64,000 bases of DNA from Herbidospora yilanensis. GTDB lineage: Bacteria > Actinomycetota > Actinomycetes > Streptosporangiales > Streptosporangiaceae. Position numbers and translations under genes: made by a program. How positions within the stretch are numbered: position 1 is the stretch's first letter; each line of letters starts with the position of its first letter. This document shows positions 45,395 to 54,336 of this stretch, piece after piece. The notes under the pieces were generated by a model. That model saw nothing but the letters and a program-made list of their open reading frames with translations. It ran no database searches and was not told the DNA's origin. Location of the stretch: the NCBI RefSeq assembly GCF_001570565.1, contig NZ_BBXE01000027.1:40006-104005 (forward strand), in the 5' to 3' direction.

Positions 45395-46624
45395 ATGACG
45401 CCCGAAGGGACCCCGCTCCGGCAGCGTGCCCTCGCCGCGATCCTCGGGGTGACCGCCCTGGCGATCGTGTTGTTCGCGGTGCCGCTGGCGGTGCTGACGA
45501 ACGACCGCTACCACGACCGGACCGCCTCCGAACTGGCCCGCAGCGCCGCCCGCCACGCCACCGCCCTGCGCGACGACCCCACGGTGCTGCCCAGGGAGGA
45601 CGACGAGGACATCGTCATCGGCATCTACTCCCACGAGGGCAGGCTCACCCGGGGCGCGGGCCCGGCGACCTCTCCCCTCGCCGAGCGCACCGTCCGCGAC
45701 GGCCTACCCCACCAGGGCGAGGAGGGCGCCGACTACGTCGCGGCGGCCCCGATCCCGTCCGGGACCGGCGTGGTCCGGGTGTCCACCCCCTCGGAGGAGG
45801 TCACCGAGGAGGTGTACGAGGCCTGGCAGCTCATCGCGATCCTCGCGCTGGCCGCGCTGGGCGTCGGGGCGGCCGTGGCCATCTACCTGTCGCGGCGGCT
45901 GGCGATCCCCCTCGAACGGCTCACCGGCGCCGCGCAGGCCCTGGGCGACGGCGACTTCACCGTACGGGCCCCCAAATCGGGTGTCCTGGAGGTCGACCAG
46001 GCGGGCGACGCCCTCGCGGCCACGGCCGGGCGGCTCGGCGAGGTGCTGGCCCGGGAGCGGGCGTTCAGCGGTGAGGTGTCCCACCAGCTCCGGACAGGCG
46101 TGACCGGCCTGATGCTGGGCCTGGAGTCGGCCCTCGACCGGCCCTCGCGCGAGAAGGTGGCCAGCGCCATGGCGCGGGCCGAACGGCTGCAGACCATCAT
46201 CGAAGACCTGGTCACGCTCTCCCGCGACACCGGTCACGCCCCGCTCGACCTGCCGGTCCTGATCGCGGAGATCCGCGCCGACTGGGAGGAGGTGACGATC
46301 CGCGTCGACGACGACCTCCCGGAGGTGACGGCCTCGACGGCGGCGGTCCGCCAGATCCTCCTCGTCCTCCTCGACAACGCCCGCCGGCACGGCGCGGGCG
46401 AGATCACCCTGACGGTGACCGACGTCGGCGCGGGCATCGCCGTGAACGTGTCGGACGAGGGCGACGGCGTGCCCGAGGGCCGCGACATCTTCGGCCGCAT
46501 CCCCCGCGACGGCCACGGCATCGGCCTGGGCCTGGCCCGTTCACTCGCCGAGGCGGAGGGGGGCAGGCTGATCCTCAGGCGCGAACGTCCGCCGACCTTC
46601 AGCCTCCTGCTGCCGAGCCGCTGA
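45395..46624 (+). CDS. Sensor histidine kinase (convergent with its likely regulator)
   Basis: This 409-residue kinase has two membrane helices (about 12-33 and 148-168) around an extracytoplasmic sensor, a HAMP domain (about 169-220), a HisKA domain with phospho-acceptor in GEVSHQLRTGVTGL, and an HATPase domain with VLLDNARRHG, VSDEGDGV and GHGIGLGLARSL. The OmpR-type regulator next to it is on the opposite strand, with the two stops only four bases apart, an unusual arrangement for a cognate pair. Confidence 0.9.
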   Translation: MTPEGTPLRQRALAAILGVTALAIVLFAVPLAVLTNDRYHDRTASELARSAARHATALRDDPTVLPREDDEDIVIGIYSHEGRLTRGAGPATSPLAERTVRDGLPHQGEEGADYVAAAPIPSGTGVVRVSTPSEEVTEEVYEAWQLIAILALAALGVGAAVAIYLSRRLAIPLERLTGAAQALGDGDFTVRAPKSGVLEVDQAGDALAATAGRLGEVLARERAFSGEVSHQLRTGVTGLMLGLESALDRPSREKVASAMARAERLQTIIEDLVTLSRDTGHAPLDLPVLIAEIRADWEEVTIRVDDDLPEVTASTAAVRQILLVLLDNARRHGAGEITLTVTDVGAGIAVNVSDEGDGVPEGRDIFGRIPRDGHGIGLGLARSLAEAEGGRLILRRERPPTFSLLLPSR

Positions 46625-46628
46625 CCGG

Positions 46629-47312
46629 TCAGGCCTCCATCCGGTAGCCGCGCCCCCGGACGGTCGTGATCCGGGGGGCCCTCCCGCCGGGCTCCTCCAG
46701 CTTCCGCCGCAACGCGAACACGTGGACGTCGAGGGTCTTGGTCGAGCCGAACCAGTTCTCGTCCCAGACGCGGTCCATCAGCTCCTCGCGCGTCACGACC
46801 TCGCCCGGCTGCCCGGCCAGCACCGCGAGCAGGTCGAACTCCTTGGGCCGCAGCGACAGTTCGACCCCGTCGAGGTAGGCCCGCCGGGCCGCGACGTCGA
46901 GCCGCAACCCGCCGACCGACAACGCCCGCCCCGGCGACACCACGGCCTGCCGCCGCAGGTGGGCCCGCAGGCGGGCCATCAGCTCCGCCAGCCGGAACGG
47001 CTTGGTCAGGTAGTCGTCGGCCCCGGCGTCGAGGGCCACCACCACGTCGAGCTCCTCGGTCCGGGCGGTCAGCACCACGATCACCGCCTCGGGCGCGGCC
47101 AGCCGCAACTTCCGGCAGACCAGCACGCCGTCGACGTCGGGCAGCCCGAGGTCGAGCAGCACCAGATCGGGCGCGCCGTCGTGGGCGAGCTCGATGGCCG
47201 ACCGCCCGGTGACGGCCAGCACGGGGACGTACCCGTTGACGCCCAGGGCCTCGACCAGTTCCGCCCCGATCACCGGGTCGTCCTCGACGACGAGGACCTT
47301 CGCAGCAACCAC
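46629..47312 (-). CDS. OmpR-family response regulator
   Basis: This 227-residue regulator has a receiver domain (LVVEDDPVIGAELVEALG, phospho-acceptor in LVLLDLGLPDVDG, K in LTKPFRLAEL) and a winged-helix DNA-binding domain (LSLRPKEFDLLAVLAGQPGEVVTREELMDRVW, TLDVHVFALRRKL, TVRGRGYRM). The GTG at 47312 has AGGA about seven bases upstream. It is convergent with the kinase at 45395 and divergent from the next kinase at 47395, so its partner cannot be decided by position alone; OmpR-type fits the first kinase. Confidence 0.9.
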   Translation of the reverse strand: MVAAKVLVVEDDPVIGAELVEALGVNGYVPVLAVTGRSAIELAHDGAPDLVLLDLGLPDVDGVLVCRKLRLAAPEAVIVVLTARTEELDVVVALDAGADDYLTKPFRLAELMARLRAHLRRQAVVSPGRALSVGGLRLDVAARRAYLDGVELSLRPKEFDLLAVLAGQPGEVVTREELMDRVWDENWFGSTKTLDVHVFALRRKLEEPGGRAPRITTVRGRGYRMEA

Positions 47313-47394
47313 CCGTTCATCCTGCCGGATCACGCTCGTGACCCCTACCTGAGAGTGACGCGGACGAGCCGCCCGGCTTCCTACCGTTGGAGCC

Positions 47395-48417
47395 ATGAGG
47401 TTCGGACCGCTTCTCCGGGCACTGGTCGTCGTGGCCGCCGTGCTCCTGGCCATGACGGGCGACGACCGGTTCGCCCAGATCGTGGCCGTCGCGCACGCCG
47501 CGATGCTGGTCGCCGCCCTGTGGTGGCCGGTGCCGGCGTGGGCCGCGTCGAGCGTGCTGCTCGTCTGGGTGCAGCTCACCCATCCGCCCGGCGCCACCGA
47601 CGTGATGTACGGCTGGCTCGTGCAGGCCGGCATCGTCCTCCTGCTGGCCCTCCGGCTCGACCTCAGGAAGACGGCCTTGTTCACCGCGGCCGGCGTGTTG
47701 CCGGTGGTGTTCGGCGGCCCGGTCGCCGTGGCCGCCGTCGCGGGGGCCGGGGCGGCCGGGTGGCTGGTCCGCAGCCGCCGTGACGCGCAGGCCGCGCTCG
47801 CCGAGGAGCGGGAGCGGCGGGCCCTCCTCGAAGAGCGGGCCCGGATCGCCCGGGAGCTCCACGACGTGGTCGCCCACCACATGTCGGTGATCTCGATCCA
47901 GGCCGACGCGGGGCCCTACCGGGTCGCCGACCCGCCGCCGGAGCTGGCCGAGGCGTTCGCCACGATCCGCTCGACCGCGCTGGAAGGGCTCGGCGAGTTG
48001 CGCCGCCTGCTCGGGGTGCTGCGGGCCGAACCCGGCGGCAGCCCGCAGCCGTCGCTGGCCGACCTCGACCGGCTGGCCTCCGGCGCCACCCTGGAGACCA
48101 CCGGTGACCTGGGGAACCTCTCCCCCGGGGTGGGGCTGAACGCCTACCGGATCGTGCAGGAGGCGCTGACCAACACGATGCGGCACGCGCCCGGCGCGGC
48201 CGTCACGGTGCGGGTCGTCCGCGACGACCGGGAGCTCCGGATCGGCGTCACGAACACCCGCCCGCCGGCCGCGCCCAAGGCGTCGCCCGGGGCCGGGCAC
48301 GGCATCCTGGGCATGCGGGAACGCGCGGCCATGCTGGGCGGCACCCTCGTCACCGGACCCACCGCCGACGGCGGCTACTCCGTCAGCGCCGTGTTGCCCC
48401 TCACGGAGACACCATGA
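47395..48417 (+). CDS. NarL-type sensor histidine kinase (HisKA_3)
   Basis: This 340-residue kinase has a membrane-embedded N-terminal sensor with about five helices and no extracellular domain (residues 5-125), a HisKA_3 dimerisation domain with RARIARELHDVVAHHMSVIS and a short HATPase domain with NAYRIVQEALTNTMRHAPG and GHGILGMRERA. Such intramembrane kinases often sense membrane or envelope stress. Its stop overlaps the start of the LuxR-type regulator by four bases. Confidence 0.92.
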   Translation: MRFGPLLRALVVVAAVLLAMTGDDRFAQIVAVAHAAMLVAALWWPVPAWAASSVLLVWVQLTHPPGATDVMYGWLVQAGIVLLLALRLDLRKTALFTAAGVLPVVFGGPVAVAAVAGAGAAGWLVRSRRDAQAALAEERERRALLEERARIARELHDVVAHHMSVISIQADAGPYRVADPPPELAEAFATIRSTALEGLGELRRLLGVLRAEPGGSPQPSLADLDRLASGATLETTGDLGNLSPGVGLNAYRIVQEALTNTMRHAPGAAVTVRVVRDDRELRIGVTNTRPPAAPKASPGAGHGILGMRERAAMLGGTLVTGPTADGGYSVSAVLPLTETP

Positions 48418-49082
48418 CCATCCGCGTGCTCATCGCCGACGACCAGGCCATGGTCAGGGAGAGTTTCTCCGTCCTGCTGGGCGTCCAGCCCGGGATCGAG
48501 GTCGTCGGCACGGCCGTCGACGGCGCCGACGCCGTGGCCAGGGCCGCCGAGCTGACGCCCGACGTGATCGTCATGGACGTCCGCATGCCCGGGATGAACG
48601 GCATCGAGGCCACCCGGGAGATCACCCGCACCCTCCCGGCCCGCGTGCTCATCCTCACCACGTTCGACCTGGACGAATACGTCTACGAGGCGCTCCGCGC
48701 CGGAGCGAGCGGCTTCCTGCTGAAGGACGCCTCCGGGAGTCGGCTGGCCGAGGCGATCAGGGTCGTGGCGGCCGGTGACGCGCTGCTCGCGCCGGGCGTG
48801 ACCCGCCGCCTGATCACCCAGTTCGCCCGCCAGGGCGGCGTGCCGGTGCCGGAGGTCACCGAACGGATCGCCGGGCTGACCGAACGGGAGACCGAGGTGC
48901 TCGTGCTGGTCGCCCAGGGCCGGTCGAACAGCGAGATCGCCGCCGCCATCCACGTGGCCGAACAGACCGTGAAGTCCCACGTCGGCCGCATCCTGTCCAA
49001 GCTCCACCTGCGCGACCGCACCCAGGCGGCCGTCTTCGCCTATGAGACCGGCCTGGTCACCCCCGGCCGGATGACCTTCTAA
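48414..49082 (+). CDS. NarL/LuxR-type response regulator
   Basis: This 222-residue regulator has a receiver domain (VLIADDQAMVRESFSVLLG, phospho-acceptor in VIVMDVRMPGMNG, K in FLLKDASG) and a C-terminal LuxR helix-turn-helix (LTERETEVLVLVAQGRSNSEIAAAIHV and TVKSHVGRILSKL). It is the cognate partner of the upstream kinase and precedes an alpha/beta hydrolase gene by 11 bases, a possible member of the same transcript. Confidence 0.93.
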   Translation: MTIRVLIADDQAMVRESFSVLLGVQPGIEVVGTAVDGADAVARAAELTPDVIVMDVRMPGMNGIEATREITRTLPARVLILTTFDLDEYVYEALRAGASGFLLKDASGSRLAEAIRVVAAGDALLAPGVTRRLITQFARQGGVPVPEVTERIAGLTERETEVLVLVAQGRSNSEIAAAIHVAEQTVKSHVGRILSKLHLRDRTQAAVFAYETGLVTPGRMTF

Positions 49083-49093
49083 GGAAGCCCCTC

Positions 49094-50239
49094 ATGACAA
49101 GAGTTCTCTTCGGCATGCTCAAAATCCTCATCGCCCTCGTGGCCTCGCTGCTCGCCTTCGTGGCCGGGTCGCTCGTCCTCGGCGGCTACGTCCCCGCGAT
49201 CCCCAAGGCCGGCCTCATCGGCCCGGTCCTGACCGGCCAGTATCCGCTGCACGTCGCCCTGATCGGGCTGGCCGGCCTGCTGCTCGGGCTGCTGGCGCTG
49301 CGGCTGGGCCTGCGGCGGTGGGGCCGCGTGCTGACCGTGGTCACCTCGGTCTCGACCGCCGGGGCGGTGATCGTGGCGGGCCTCCAGGCCAAGGCGGCCT
49401 ACGAGGCCGGGACCGACGTGCAGTGGGCGGAGATGTTCACCCAGATCGCCTACCCCGGCGTGAAGCCCGATGTCACCGAGACGTTCGCCGGAGACCTCCA
49501 GGCCGACGTCTACCTGCCGCGCGGCGCCTCGGCCAGGACGCCCGCCATCGTGCTGGCCCACGCGGGCGGCTTCCACACCTTCGACCGCGGCGACCTGCGC
49601 GGCACCGGCCGCTGGCTGGCCGACCACGGCGTGGCCGCCATCGCCGTCGACTACCGCCTGTCGGCTCCGGGCGCGCCCACCTGGGGCGAGGCCCCGCAGG
49701 ACTTCGTCTGCGCCCTCGCCTGGACCCGCGCCAACGCGGCCCGCTTCAACCTCGACGTCGACCGGTTGTCGATGGGCGGCATGTCGGCCGGCGGCGGCCT
49801 GGCGCTGAACGCCGCCTACCGGCTGCGGGCCGGGGAGATCACGTCGAGCTGCGGCGACGTGCCGCCGCCCCCGGCGAGCGTCGTGGGGTTCTACCCGGTC
49901 ACCGACGTCTCGGAGATGTGGACCCGGAACATCGACGGCAGCCGGAACGCGGCGGTCCTCTACACCGGCGGCAGCCCGGCGGAGTTCCCCGGCCGCTACC
50001 GCGAGGTCTCCCCGAAGACGTTCGTCCGGCCGGGCCTCATGCCGACCCTGCTGGTCGTCGGAGACCGCGACCGCAGCGCCCGCCCTCAGGACGTGACCGC
50101 CTTCGCCCGGCTGCTGGAGGACAACGGTGTCCCGGTGACCACGGAGATCCTCCCGTTCGCCGAGCACGCGCCCGACGACGCCTACGGCAGCCTCCCCGCC
50201 CAGCACAGCCGTCAGCTCCTCCTGGACTTCCTTTCGTAG
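49094..50239 (+). CDS. Alpha/beta hydrolase with N-terminal membrane helices
   Basis: This 381-residue protein has three N-terminal membrane helices (about 8-32, 53-72 and 78-98) and an extracytoplasmic alpha/beta hydrolase domain. The hydrolase shows the oxyanion-hole motif LAHAGGFH, nucleophile S in GGMSAGGG, a candidate acid in VVGDRDRSA and the histidine in LPFAEHAPDDAYG. It is probably an esterase or lipase working at the outer membrane face. It is 11 bases after the response regulator and probably cotranscribed with it. A strong bidirectional hairpin follows at 50276-50306. Confidence 0.85.
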   Translation: MTRVLFGMLKILIALVASLLAFVAGSLVLGGYVPAIPKAGLIGPVLTGQYPLHVALIGLAGLLLGLLALRLGLRRWGRVLTVVTSVSTAGAVIVAGLQAKAAYEAGTDVQWAEMFTQIAYPGVKPDVTETFAGDLQADVYLPRGASARTPAIVLAHAGGFHTFDRGDLRGTGRWLADHGVAAIAVDYRLSAPGAPTWGEAPQDFVCALAWTRANAARFNLDVDRLSMGGMSAGGGLALNAAYRLRAGEITSSCGDVPPPPASVVGFYPVTDVSEMWTRNIDGSRNAAVLYTGGSPAEFPGRYREVSPKTFVRPGLMPTLLVVGDRDRSARPQDVTAFARLLEDNGVPVTTEILPFAEHAPDDAYGSLPAQHSRQLLLDFLS

Positions 50240-50275
50240 CCTTATTGATTTGGTTACCATACAAACAAAGACGTC

Positions 50276-50306
50276 GGGCCCCGCCGCACTCTCCCCGGCG
50301 GGGCCC
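50276..50306. terminator. Bidirectional hairpin terminator
   Basis: GGGCCCCGCC (50276-50285) and GGCGGGGCCC (50297-50306) form a perfect 10-bp stem between two convergent genes (stops at 50239 and 50313). Confidence 0.8.
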
Positions 50307-50312
50307 CGCCCG

Positions 50313-51065
50313 TCACTCGTCCGGCAGCAGATACCGCCACGACAGGACGAACACGCCCGACTTCGTCTCGAAGATCGGCAGACCGGCGTCCGGGACCGGC
50401 GGCGCGGCCTTGACCAGGGCCGGGACCTCGGCGCCCGTCAGGTCCTTCTGCCACACGGGGTCGATCTGGCCCGACGGCTCGGGCACGCCCGCCGGCCACG
50501 GCGTGCGCTTGCCCTCGGCGGTCGGCACCGACTCGGCGACGACGCGGACCCGGTCGGAGGTGTAGGCCTCCTTCTTCTCGGCCGCCTTGGCCGCCAGGCC
50601 GTCGAGCAACTTCTTGGCCTCGACGAGCTCCTTGGGGTAGAAGTCGGCGACCTGGTCGAGCGCCTCGGCGCGGACCTCGATCAGCTTGCCGTCGTCACCG
50701 GCCACGGCCAGCACGGTCGCCGGGATGTCGGTCACCATCGGCGCGCCCGGCTTCGGCGTGGCGGTGGGCGGCTGACCGGTCAGGTACTTCCGCAACGCGT
50801 CGACGGTCTGGGTGACCTCGGCCGCGGGGATGGTCATCCGGTACGCCGCGTCGGCGATCACCAGGCCGTCGCCGTAGACGACGACCCGAGGGGCACGCAG
50901 CACGTTCATGCCGGCCGTGACGAACCCGCCTTCGGCCCGCAGAACCGCGACCGGCGTGGCCGGGGCGCTCTGCTCCGGCTCGGCCGCCGTCGCCGTGGGT
51001 TCGCCGCCGCCACAGGCCGTGACCAGCGACAACAGGGCCACCAGCAGGGTGGTTCTCAGTCTCAT
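50313..51065 (-). CDS. Hypothetical lipoprotein
   Basis: This 250-residue protein has a lipoprotein signal (LLVALLSLVTACGGG) and an acidic/alanine spacer, then a mixed domain with GGFVTAGMNVLRAPRVVVYGDGLVIADAAYRM. A DALRKYLTGQPP segment follows, and the end is FVLSWRYLLPDE. The central pattern recurs in actinomycete lipoproteins of unknown function. It is convergent with the hydrolase gene and upstream of nothing obvious on its strand; its start lies 68 bases from the stop of the next two-component kinase gene. Confidence 0.8.
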   Translation of the reverse strand: MRLRTTLLVALLSLVTACGGGEPTATAAEPEQSAPATPVAVLRAEGGFVTAGMNVLRAPRVVVYGDGLVIADAAYRMTIPAAEVTQTVDALRKYLTGQPPTATPKPGAPMVTDIPATVLAVAGDDGKLIEVRAEALDQVADFYPKELVEAKKLLDGLAAKAAEKKEAYTSDRVRVVAESVPTAEGKRTPWPAGVPEPSGQIDPVWQKDLTGAEVPALVKAAPPVPDAGLPIFETKSGVFVLSWRYLLPDE

Positions 51066-51132
51066 GCCCCAGAGACGTAAGGCCGGTCACGGCGGTTCAG
51101 GCGCGAGTCGCATGTCACAGGATCGGGTCTGA

Positions 51133-52242
51133 TCACGTATGGAGCCGCGACAACCGCACGGTCACCACGAGCCCGCCGCCCTCCCGGGGCCGGGCGTCGA
51201 CCGTGCCGCCGTGGGCGGTGGCGATGGCCCGCACGATCGACAGGCCGAGTCCCGTGCCGCGCCCCGACCGGCGGCGGAACGGCTGGAAGAGCGTCTCGAC
51301 CTCGTACGCCGGCACGACCGGCCCGGTGTTCTCGACGGTCAGCACGACCTCGGTCCCGTCGGCACGTGTGGTCAGCCAGGCCCGCCCGCCGGGCGTGTTG
51401 TGCCGGACGGCGTTCTCGAAGAGGTTCTGGACCAGCCGTTCGACCAGCACCGGATCGCCCTCGGTCATCGCCTCGGCCACGTCGTGGCCGACGGTCACCT
51501 CGCGGTCCAGGGCCTCGGCCGCCCCCAGGTCCACGACGTGTTCGACCACGTCGGCCAGGTCGAACGCGGTCGTGTCGGTGACCGCCTGCTCTCCCTGCGC
51601 GAGCGCGAGCAGCCCGTCGATGAGCCGTTCGTGGCGTTCGTTGACCAGCAGCAGCGACTCCCCCAGCCGCACCACCTCGTCACCGGCCCCGGCGCGGCCC
51701 ACGGCCACGTCGACGAGGGTCCGGTTGACCGTGAGCGGGGTGCGGAGTTCGTGGGAGGCGTTGGCGATGAAGCGGCGCTGGCCGTCCTGGGCGCGGGCCA
51801 GCCGCCCGAGCATCCCGTCGAAGATGTCGGCGAGTTGCCGGATCTCGTCGTCGGGGCCGTCGTAGCCGATGCGTTCGGTCAGGTCGTGGCCGAGCGCGAC
51901 CCGCCGGGCCGCGACGGTCACCTGGCGGGCCGGGCGCAGCGCCCACCCGGCCGCCCACCAGCCGGCCGCCGCCGCGATCAGGGTCGCGGCGAGCACGGCC
52001 AGGCCGCCCAAGTCGCGGACCCGGTCCTGGGTCTGCTCCAGGTAGGTGCGCTTGACGGCCAGCTCGTAGAGCCCCGACAACGACGGGTTGCCGCCGTCGG
52101 AGGAGAAGACCAGCGTCGTCATCTCCTGCGGCAGCGGGCCCATCGTGCTCCGGACGACGAGGAACACGCAGCCCAGCAGCGCCGCGCCGATGACCAGCAT
52201 CGACGCGCCGAACAGCAGCGCCGTCCGGGCCCTGATGCTCAG
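51133..52242 (-). CDS. Sensor histidine kinase, possible CTG start
   Basis: This kinase of about 369 residues has two membrane helices (near the start and around 100-120), a HAMP linker, a HisKA domain with FIANASHELRTPLTVNRTLV, and an HATPase domain with LFENAVRHN, VENTGPVV and RGTGLGLSIVRAI. The natural N-terminus (LSIRARTALLFGASM) begins at a CTG at 52242 that overlaps the regulator stop as CTGA. No ATG, GTG or TTG lies in frame near it; the nearest ATG (52362) is 120 bases upstream inside the regulator gene. A non-canonical coupled CTG start or the long overlap must be used. Confidence 0.87.
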   Translation of the reverse strand: MSIRARTALLFGASMLVIGAALLGCVFLVVRSTMGPLPQEMTTLVFSSDGGNPSLSGLYELAVKRTYLEQTQDRVRDLGGLAVLAATLIAAAAGWWAAGWALRPARQVTVAARRVALGHDLTERIGYDGPDDEIRQLADIFDGMLGRLARAQDGQRRFIANASHELRTPLTVNRTLVDVAVGRAGAGDEVVRLGESLLLVNERHERLIDGLLALAQGEQAVTDTTAFDLADVVEHVVDLGAAEALDREVTVGHDVAEAMTEGDPVLVERLVQNLFENAVRHNTPGGRAWLTTRADGTEVVLTVENTGPVVPAYEVETLFQPFRRRSGRGTGLGLSIVRAIATAHGGTVDARPREGGGLVVTVRLSRLHT

Positions 52243-52886
52243 GGCAGGCGATAACCGACGCCGGGCACGGTCTCGATCACCGCCGGTTCGCCCAGCTTGC
52301 GGCGGAGCTTCATCATCGTGGTCCGCACCGTGTTGGTGAACGGGTCGGTCTGTTCGTCCCACACCTTCTCCAGGAGTTCCTCGGCCGACACCACGCCGCC
52401 CCGCGCCCGCAGCAGCACGGCCAGCACGCCGTACTCCTTGCGCGCCAGCGGCACGTACCGCCCGGCCCGGAACACCTGCCGGTGGGCCGAGTCGAGGCTC
52501 AGGTCGCCGCGCCGCAGCACCGGCGGGTCGGCCGGGCCCGACCGGCGGCCGAGCGCCCGGACCCGGGCCACCAGTTCGGCGAACACGAAGGGTTTCGGCA
52601 GGTAGTCGTCGGCGCCCAGGGCGAGCCCGGCGATCCGGTCGTGGACGCCGCCGAGCGCGGTCAGCATCAGCACCCGCACACTCCCGGCGACCGCGCGGCA
52701 GATCTCGTCGCCGTGCACGCCGGGCAGGTCGCGGTCGAGCACCAGCACGTCGTAGTCGCCGGCGGTGAGCAGGGTCAGCGCGGCGGCCCCGGTGTAGGCG
52801 ACGTCGACCGTCATCGTCTCGGCCCTCAATCCGGCCACGACGGCGTCGGCGATCATTCGTTCGTCTTCGGCGACCAGAACCCGCAT
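52239..52886 (-). CDS. OmpR-family response regulator
   Basis: This 215-residue regulator has a receiver domain (VLVAEDERMIADAVVAGL, phospho-acceptor in VLVLDRDLPGVHG, K in LPKPFVFAEL) and a winged helix (LARKEYGVLAVLLRARGGVVSAEELLEKVW, TVRTTMMKLRRKL, ETVPGVGYRLP). It precedes the kinase on the same strand with a four-base overlap. Direct repeats at 52911-52926 in its promoter region suggest autoregulation. Confidence 0.92.
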   Translation of the reverse strand: MRVLVAEDERMIADAVVAGLRAETMTVDVAYTGAAALTLLTAGDYDVLVLDRDLPGVHGDEICRAVAGSVRVLMLTALGGVHDRIAGLALGADDYLPKPFVFAELVARVRALGRRSGPADPPVLRRGDLSLDSAHRQVFRAGRYVPLARKEYGVLAVLLRARGGVVSAEELLEKVWDEQTDPFTNTVRTTMMKLRRKLGEPAVIETVPGVGYRLP

Positions 52887-52910
52887 CCGGCCCAGGATGT
52901 CAGAGGGCGA

Positions 52911-52942
52911 ATAACGCGGGCATAACCGATTCTGTTTATGCC
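52911..52942. promoter_or_regulatory. Direct and inverted repeats in the regulator/MBOAT promoter
   Basis: ATAAC occurs at 52911-52915 and 52922-52926, 11 bases apart, the spacing typical of OmpR-family binding sites. GGCATAA (52919-52925) and TTATGCC (52936-52942) also form a perfect inverted pair. The site lies between the divergent regulator and MBOAT genes and may serve both. Confidence 0.5.
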
Positions 52943-52975
52943 GCCCAGATGAGAATGCTGGTGGACTGCGCGGCG

Positions 52976-54325
52976 ATGTCATTCGCCTCGCCACTGTTCC
53001 TGTGGTTCTTCATGCCGGCCACCCTCGTGGCCTATTGGCTGCTGCCCCGGTTCCGGAACGGGATCGTCGCGGTGGCCAGCCTGGTTTTCTACGCGTGGGG
53101 CGCGGGGGCGTACACGCCGCTGCTGTTATCGGCCATCGTGGTGAACTACGCCGCGGGCCGGGTGCTCGACCGGATCGAACGCCGCCGCACGGCGGTACTC
53201 GTCGCGGCCGTCGGATGGAATCTGGCGATTCTGGCGATTTGGAAGTACGCCGGATTCGCCACCGAGCAACTCCGCGCCCTCGGGATGGACGGTGTGCCGC
53301 TGGTCGAACTGGCGTTGCCGATCGGCATCTCGTTCTTCACCTTCCACCACATCTCCTATGTCGTGGACGTTTACCGGCGCAGCACGCCGGCGCAGACCAG
53401 CGTGGTCGGCTTCGTGACGTACATCGCGATGTTCCCGCAGCTCGTGGCCGGTCCGATCGTCAGATATCACGAGATCTCCGAGCAGTTGGCGAAGCCCGTC
53501 CAGGGCGGGCTCGCGGCCGGGTTCCCCCGGTTCGCGCTGGGGCTGGCGAAGAAGGTCGTCATCGCCGACTCGCTCGCGCCGATCGCCGACGCCGCGTTCG
53601 CGCCCGGCGCGGAGATGTCCACCGCGACGGCCTGGGCGGGCGCGCTGGCGTACACGCTGCAGATCTATTTCGATTTCTCCGGTTACTCGGACATGGCGAT
53701 CGGCCTGGGGCTGATGATCGGATTCCGGCTTCCGGAGAACTTCGACCGGCCCTATTCGGCCCATTCGATAACCGATTTCTGGCGGCGCTGGCACATGTCG
53801 CTGTCGCGGTGGTTCCGTGACTACGTCTACATTCCGCTCGGCGGCAACCGGCACGGCCGGTGGAAGACCCATCGGAATCTGCTCACCGTTTTCGTGTTGT
53901 GCGGCCTGTGGCACGGCGCCGGCTGGACCTTCCTCGTGTGGGGCGTCTATCACGGCGTTCTCCTGGTCGCCGAACGGGTGCTGCGCTTCCGGCCCGGACG
54001 ACTGGTCACACTCCTGCTGGTCGTCTTCGGCTGGGTGGTGTTCCGCGCCGAGAACATGGGCGCCGCCTGGCGCATGCTCGGCGCGATGGTGACGTGGCGG
54101 CCCGGCCCGCTCGACGAGTTCGTCGCGCACGCCGCCAACCCGCAACGTCTGGCCGTCTTCGTGCTCGCGCTGGTCGTCGTGGTCCTGCCCGGCCGCCCGC
54201 TCGGCCCGCTGGTCGCGACCGGCCCGCGCCCGCTCCGCGCGGCGGTGACCTGGGTGGCGGCCCCCTACGCCGCGCTGCTCGTCGCCGCCGGCACGTTCAG
54301 CCCGTTCCTCTACTACCAGTTCTGA
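52976..54325 (+). CDS. MBOAT-family polysaccharide O-acyltransferase (AlgI-like)
   Basis: This protein of 449 residues has about 11-12 membrane helices and the AlgI/DltB pattern: SFASPLFLWFFMPATLVAYWLLP at the start, LPIGISFFTFHHISYVVDVYR, FPQLVAGPIVRYHE and DFWRRWHMSLSRWFRDYVYIPLGG. The catalytic histidine lies in LCGLWHGAGWTF. MBOAT proteins pass acyl groups through the membrane to extracellular polysaccharides or teichoic acids. It is followed 11 bases later by an AlgJ-like SGNH protein, together forming an O-acetylation unit. The start at ATG 52976 matches the family; an ATG at 52949 is also in frame. Confidence 0.92.
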   Translation: MSFASPLFLWFFMPATLVAYWLLPRFRNGIVAVASLVFYAWGAGAYTPLLLSAIVVNYAAGRVLDRIERRRTAVLVAAVGWNLAILAIWKYAGFATEQLRALGMDGVPLVELALPIGISFFTFHHISYVVDVYRRSTPAQTSVVGFVTYIAMFPQLVAGPIVRYHEISEQLAKPVQGGLAAGFPRFALGLAKKVVIADSLAPIADAAFAPGAEMSTATAWAGALAYTLQIYFDFSGYSDMAIGLGLMIGFRLPENFDRPYSAHSITDFWRRWHMSLSRWFRDYVYIPLGGNRHGRWKTHRNLLTVFVLCGLWHGAGWTFLVWGVYHGVLLVAERVLRFRPGRLVTLLLVVFGWVVFRAENMGAAWRMLGAMVTWRPGPLDEFVAHAANPQRLAVFVLALVVVVLPGRPLGPLVATGPRPLRAAVTWVAAPYAALLVAAGTFSPFLYYQF

Positions 54326-54336
54326 GGTGTACGCCC

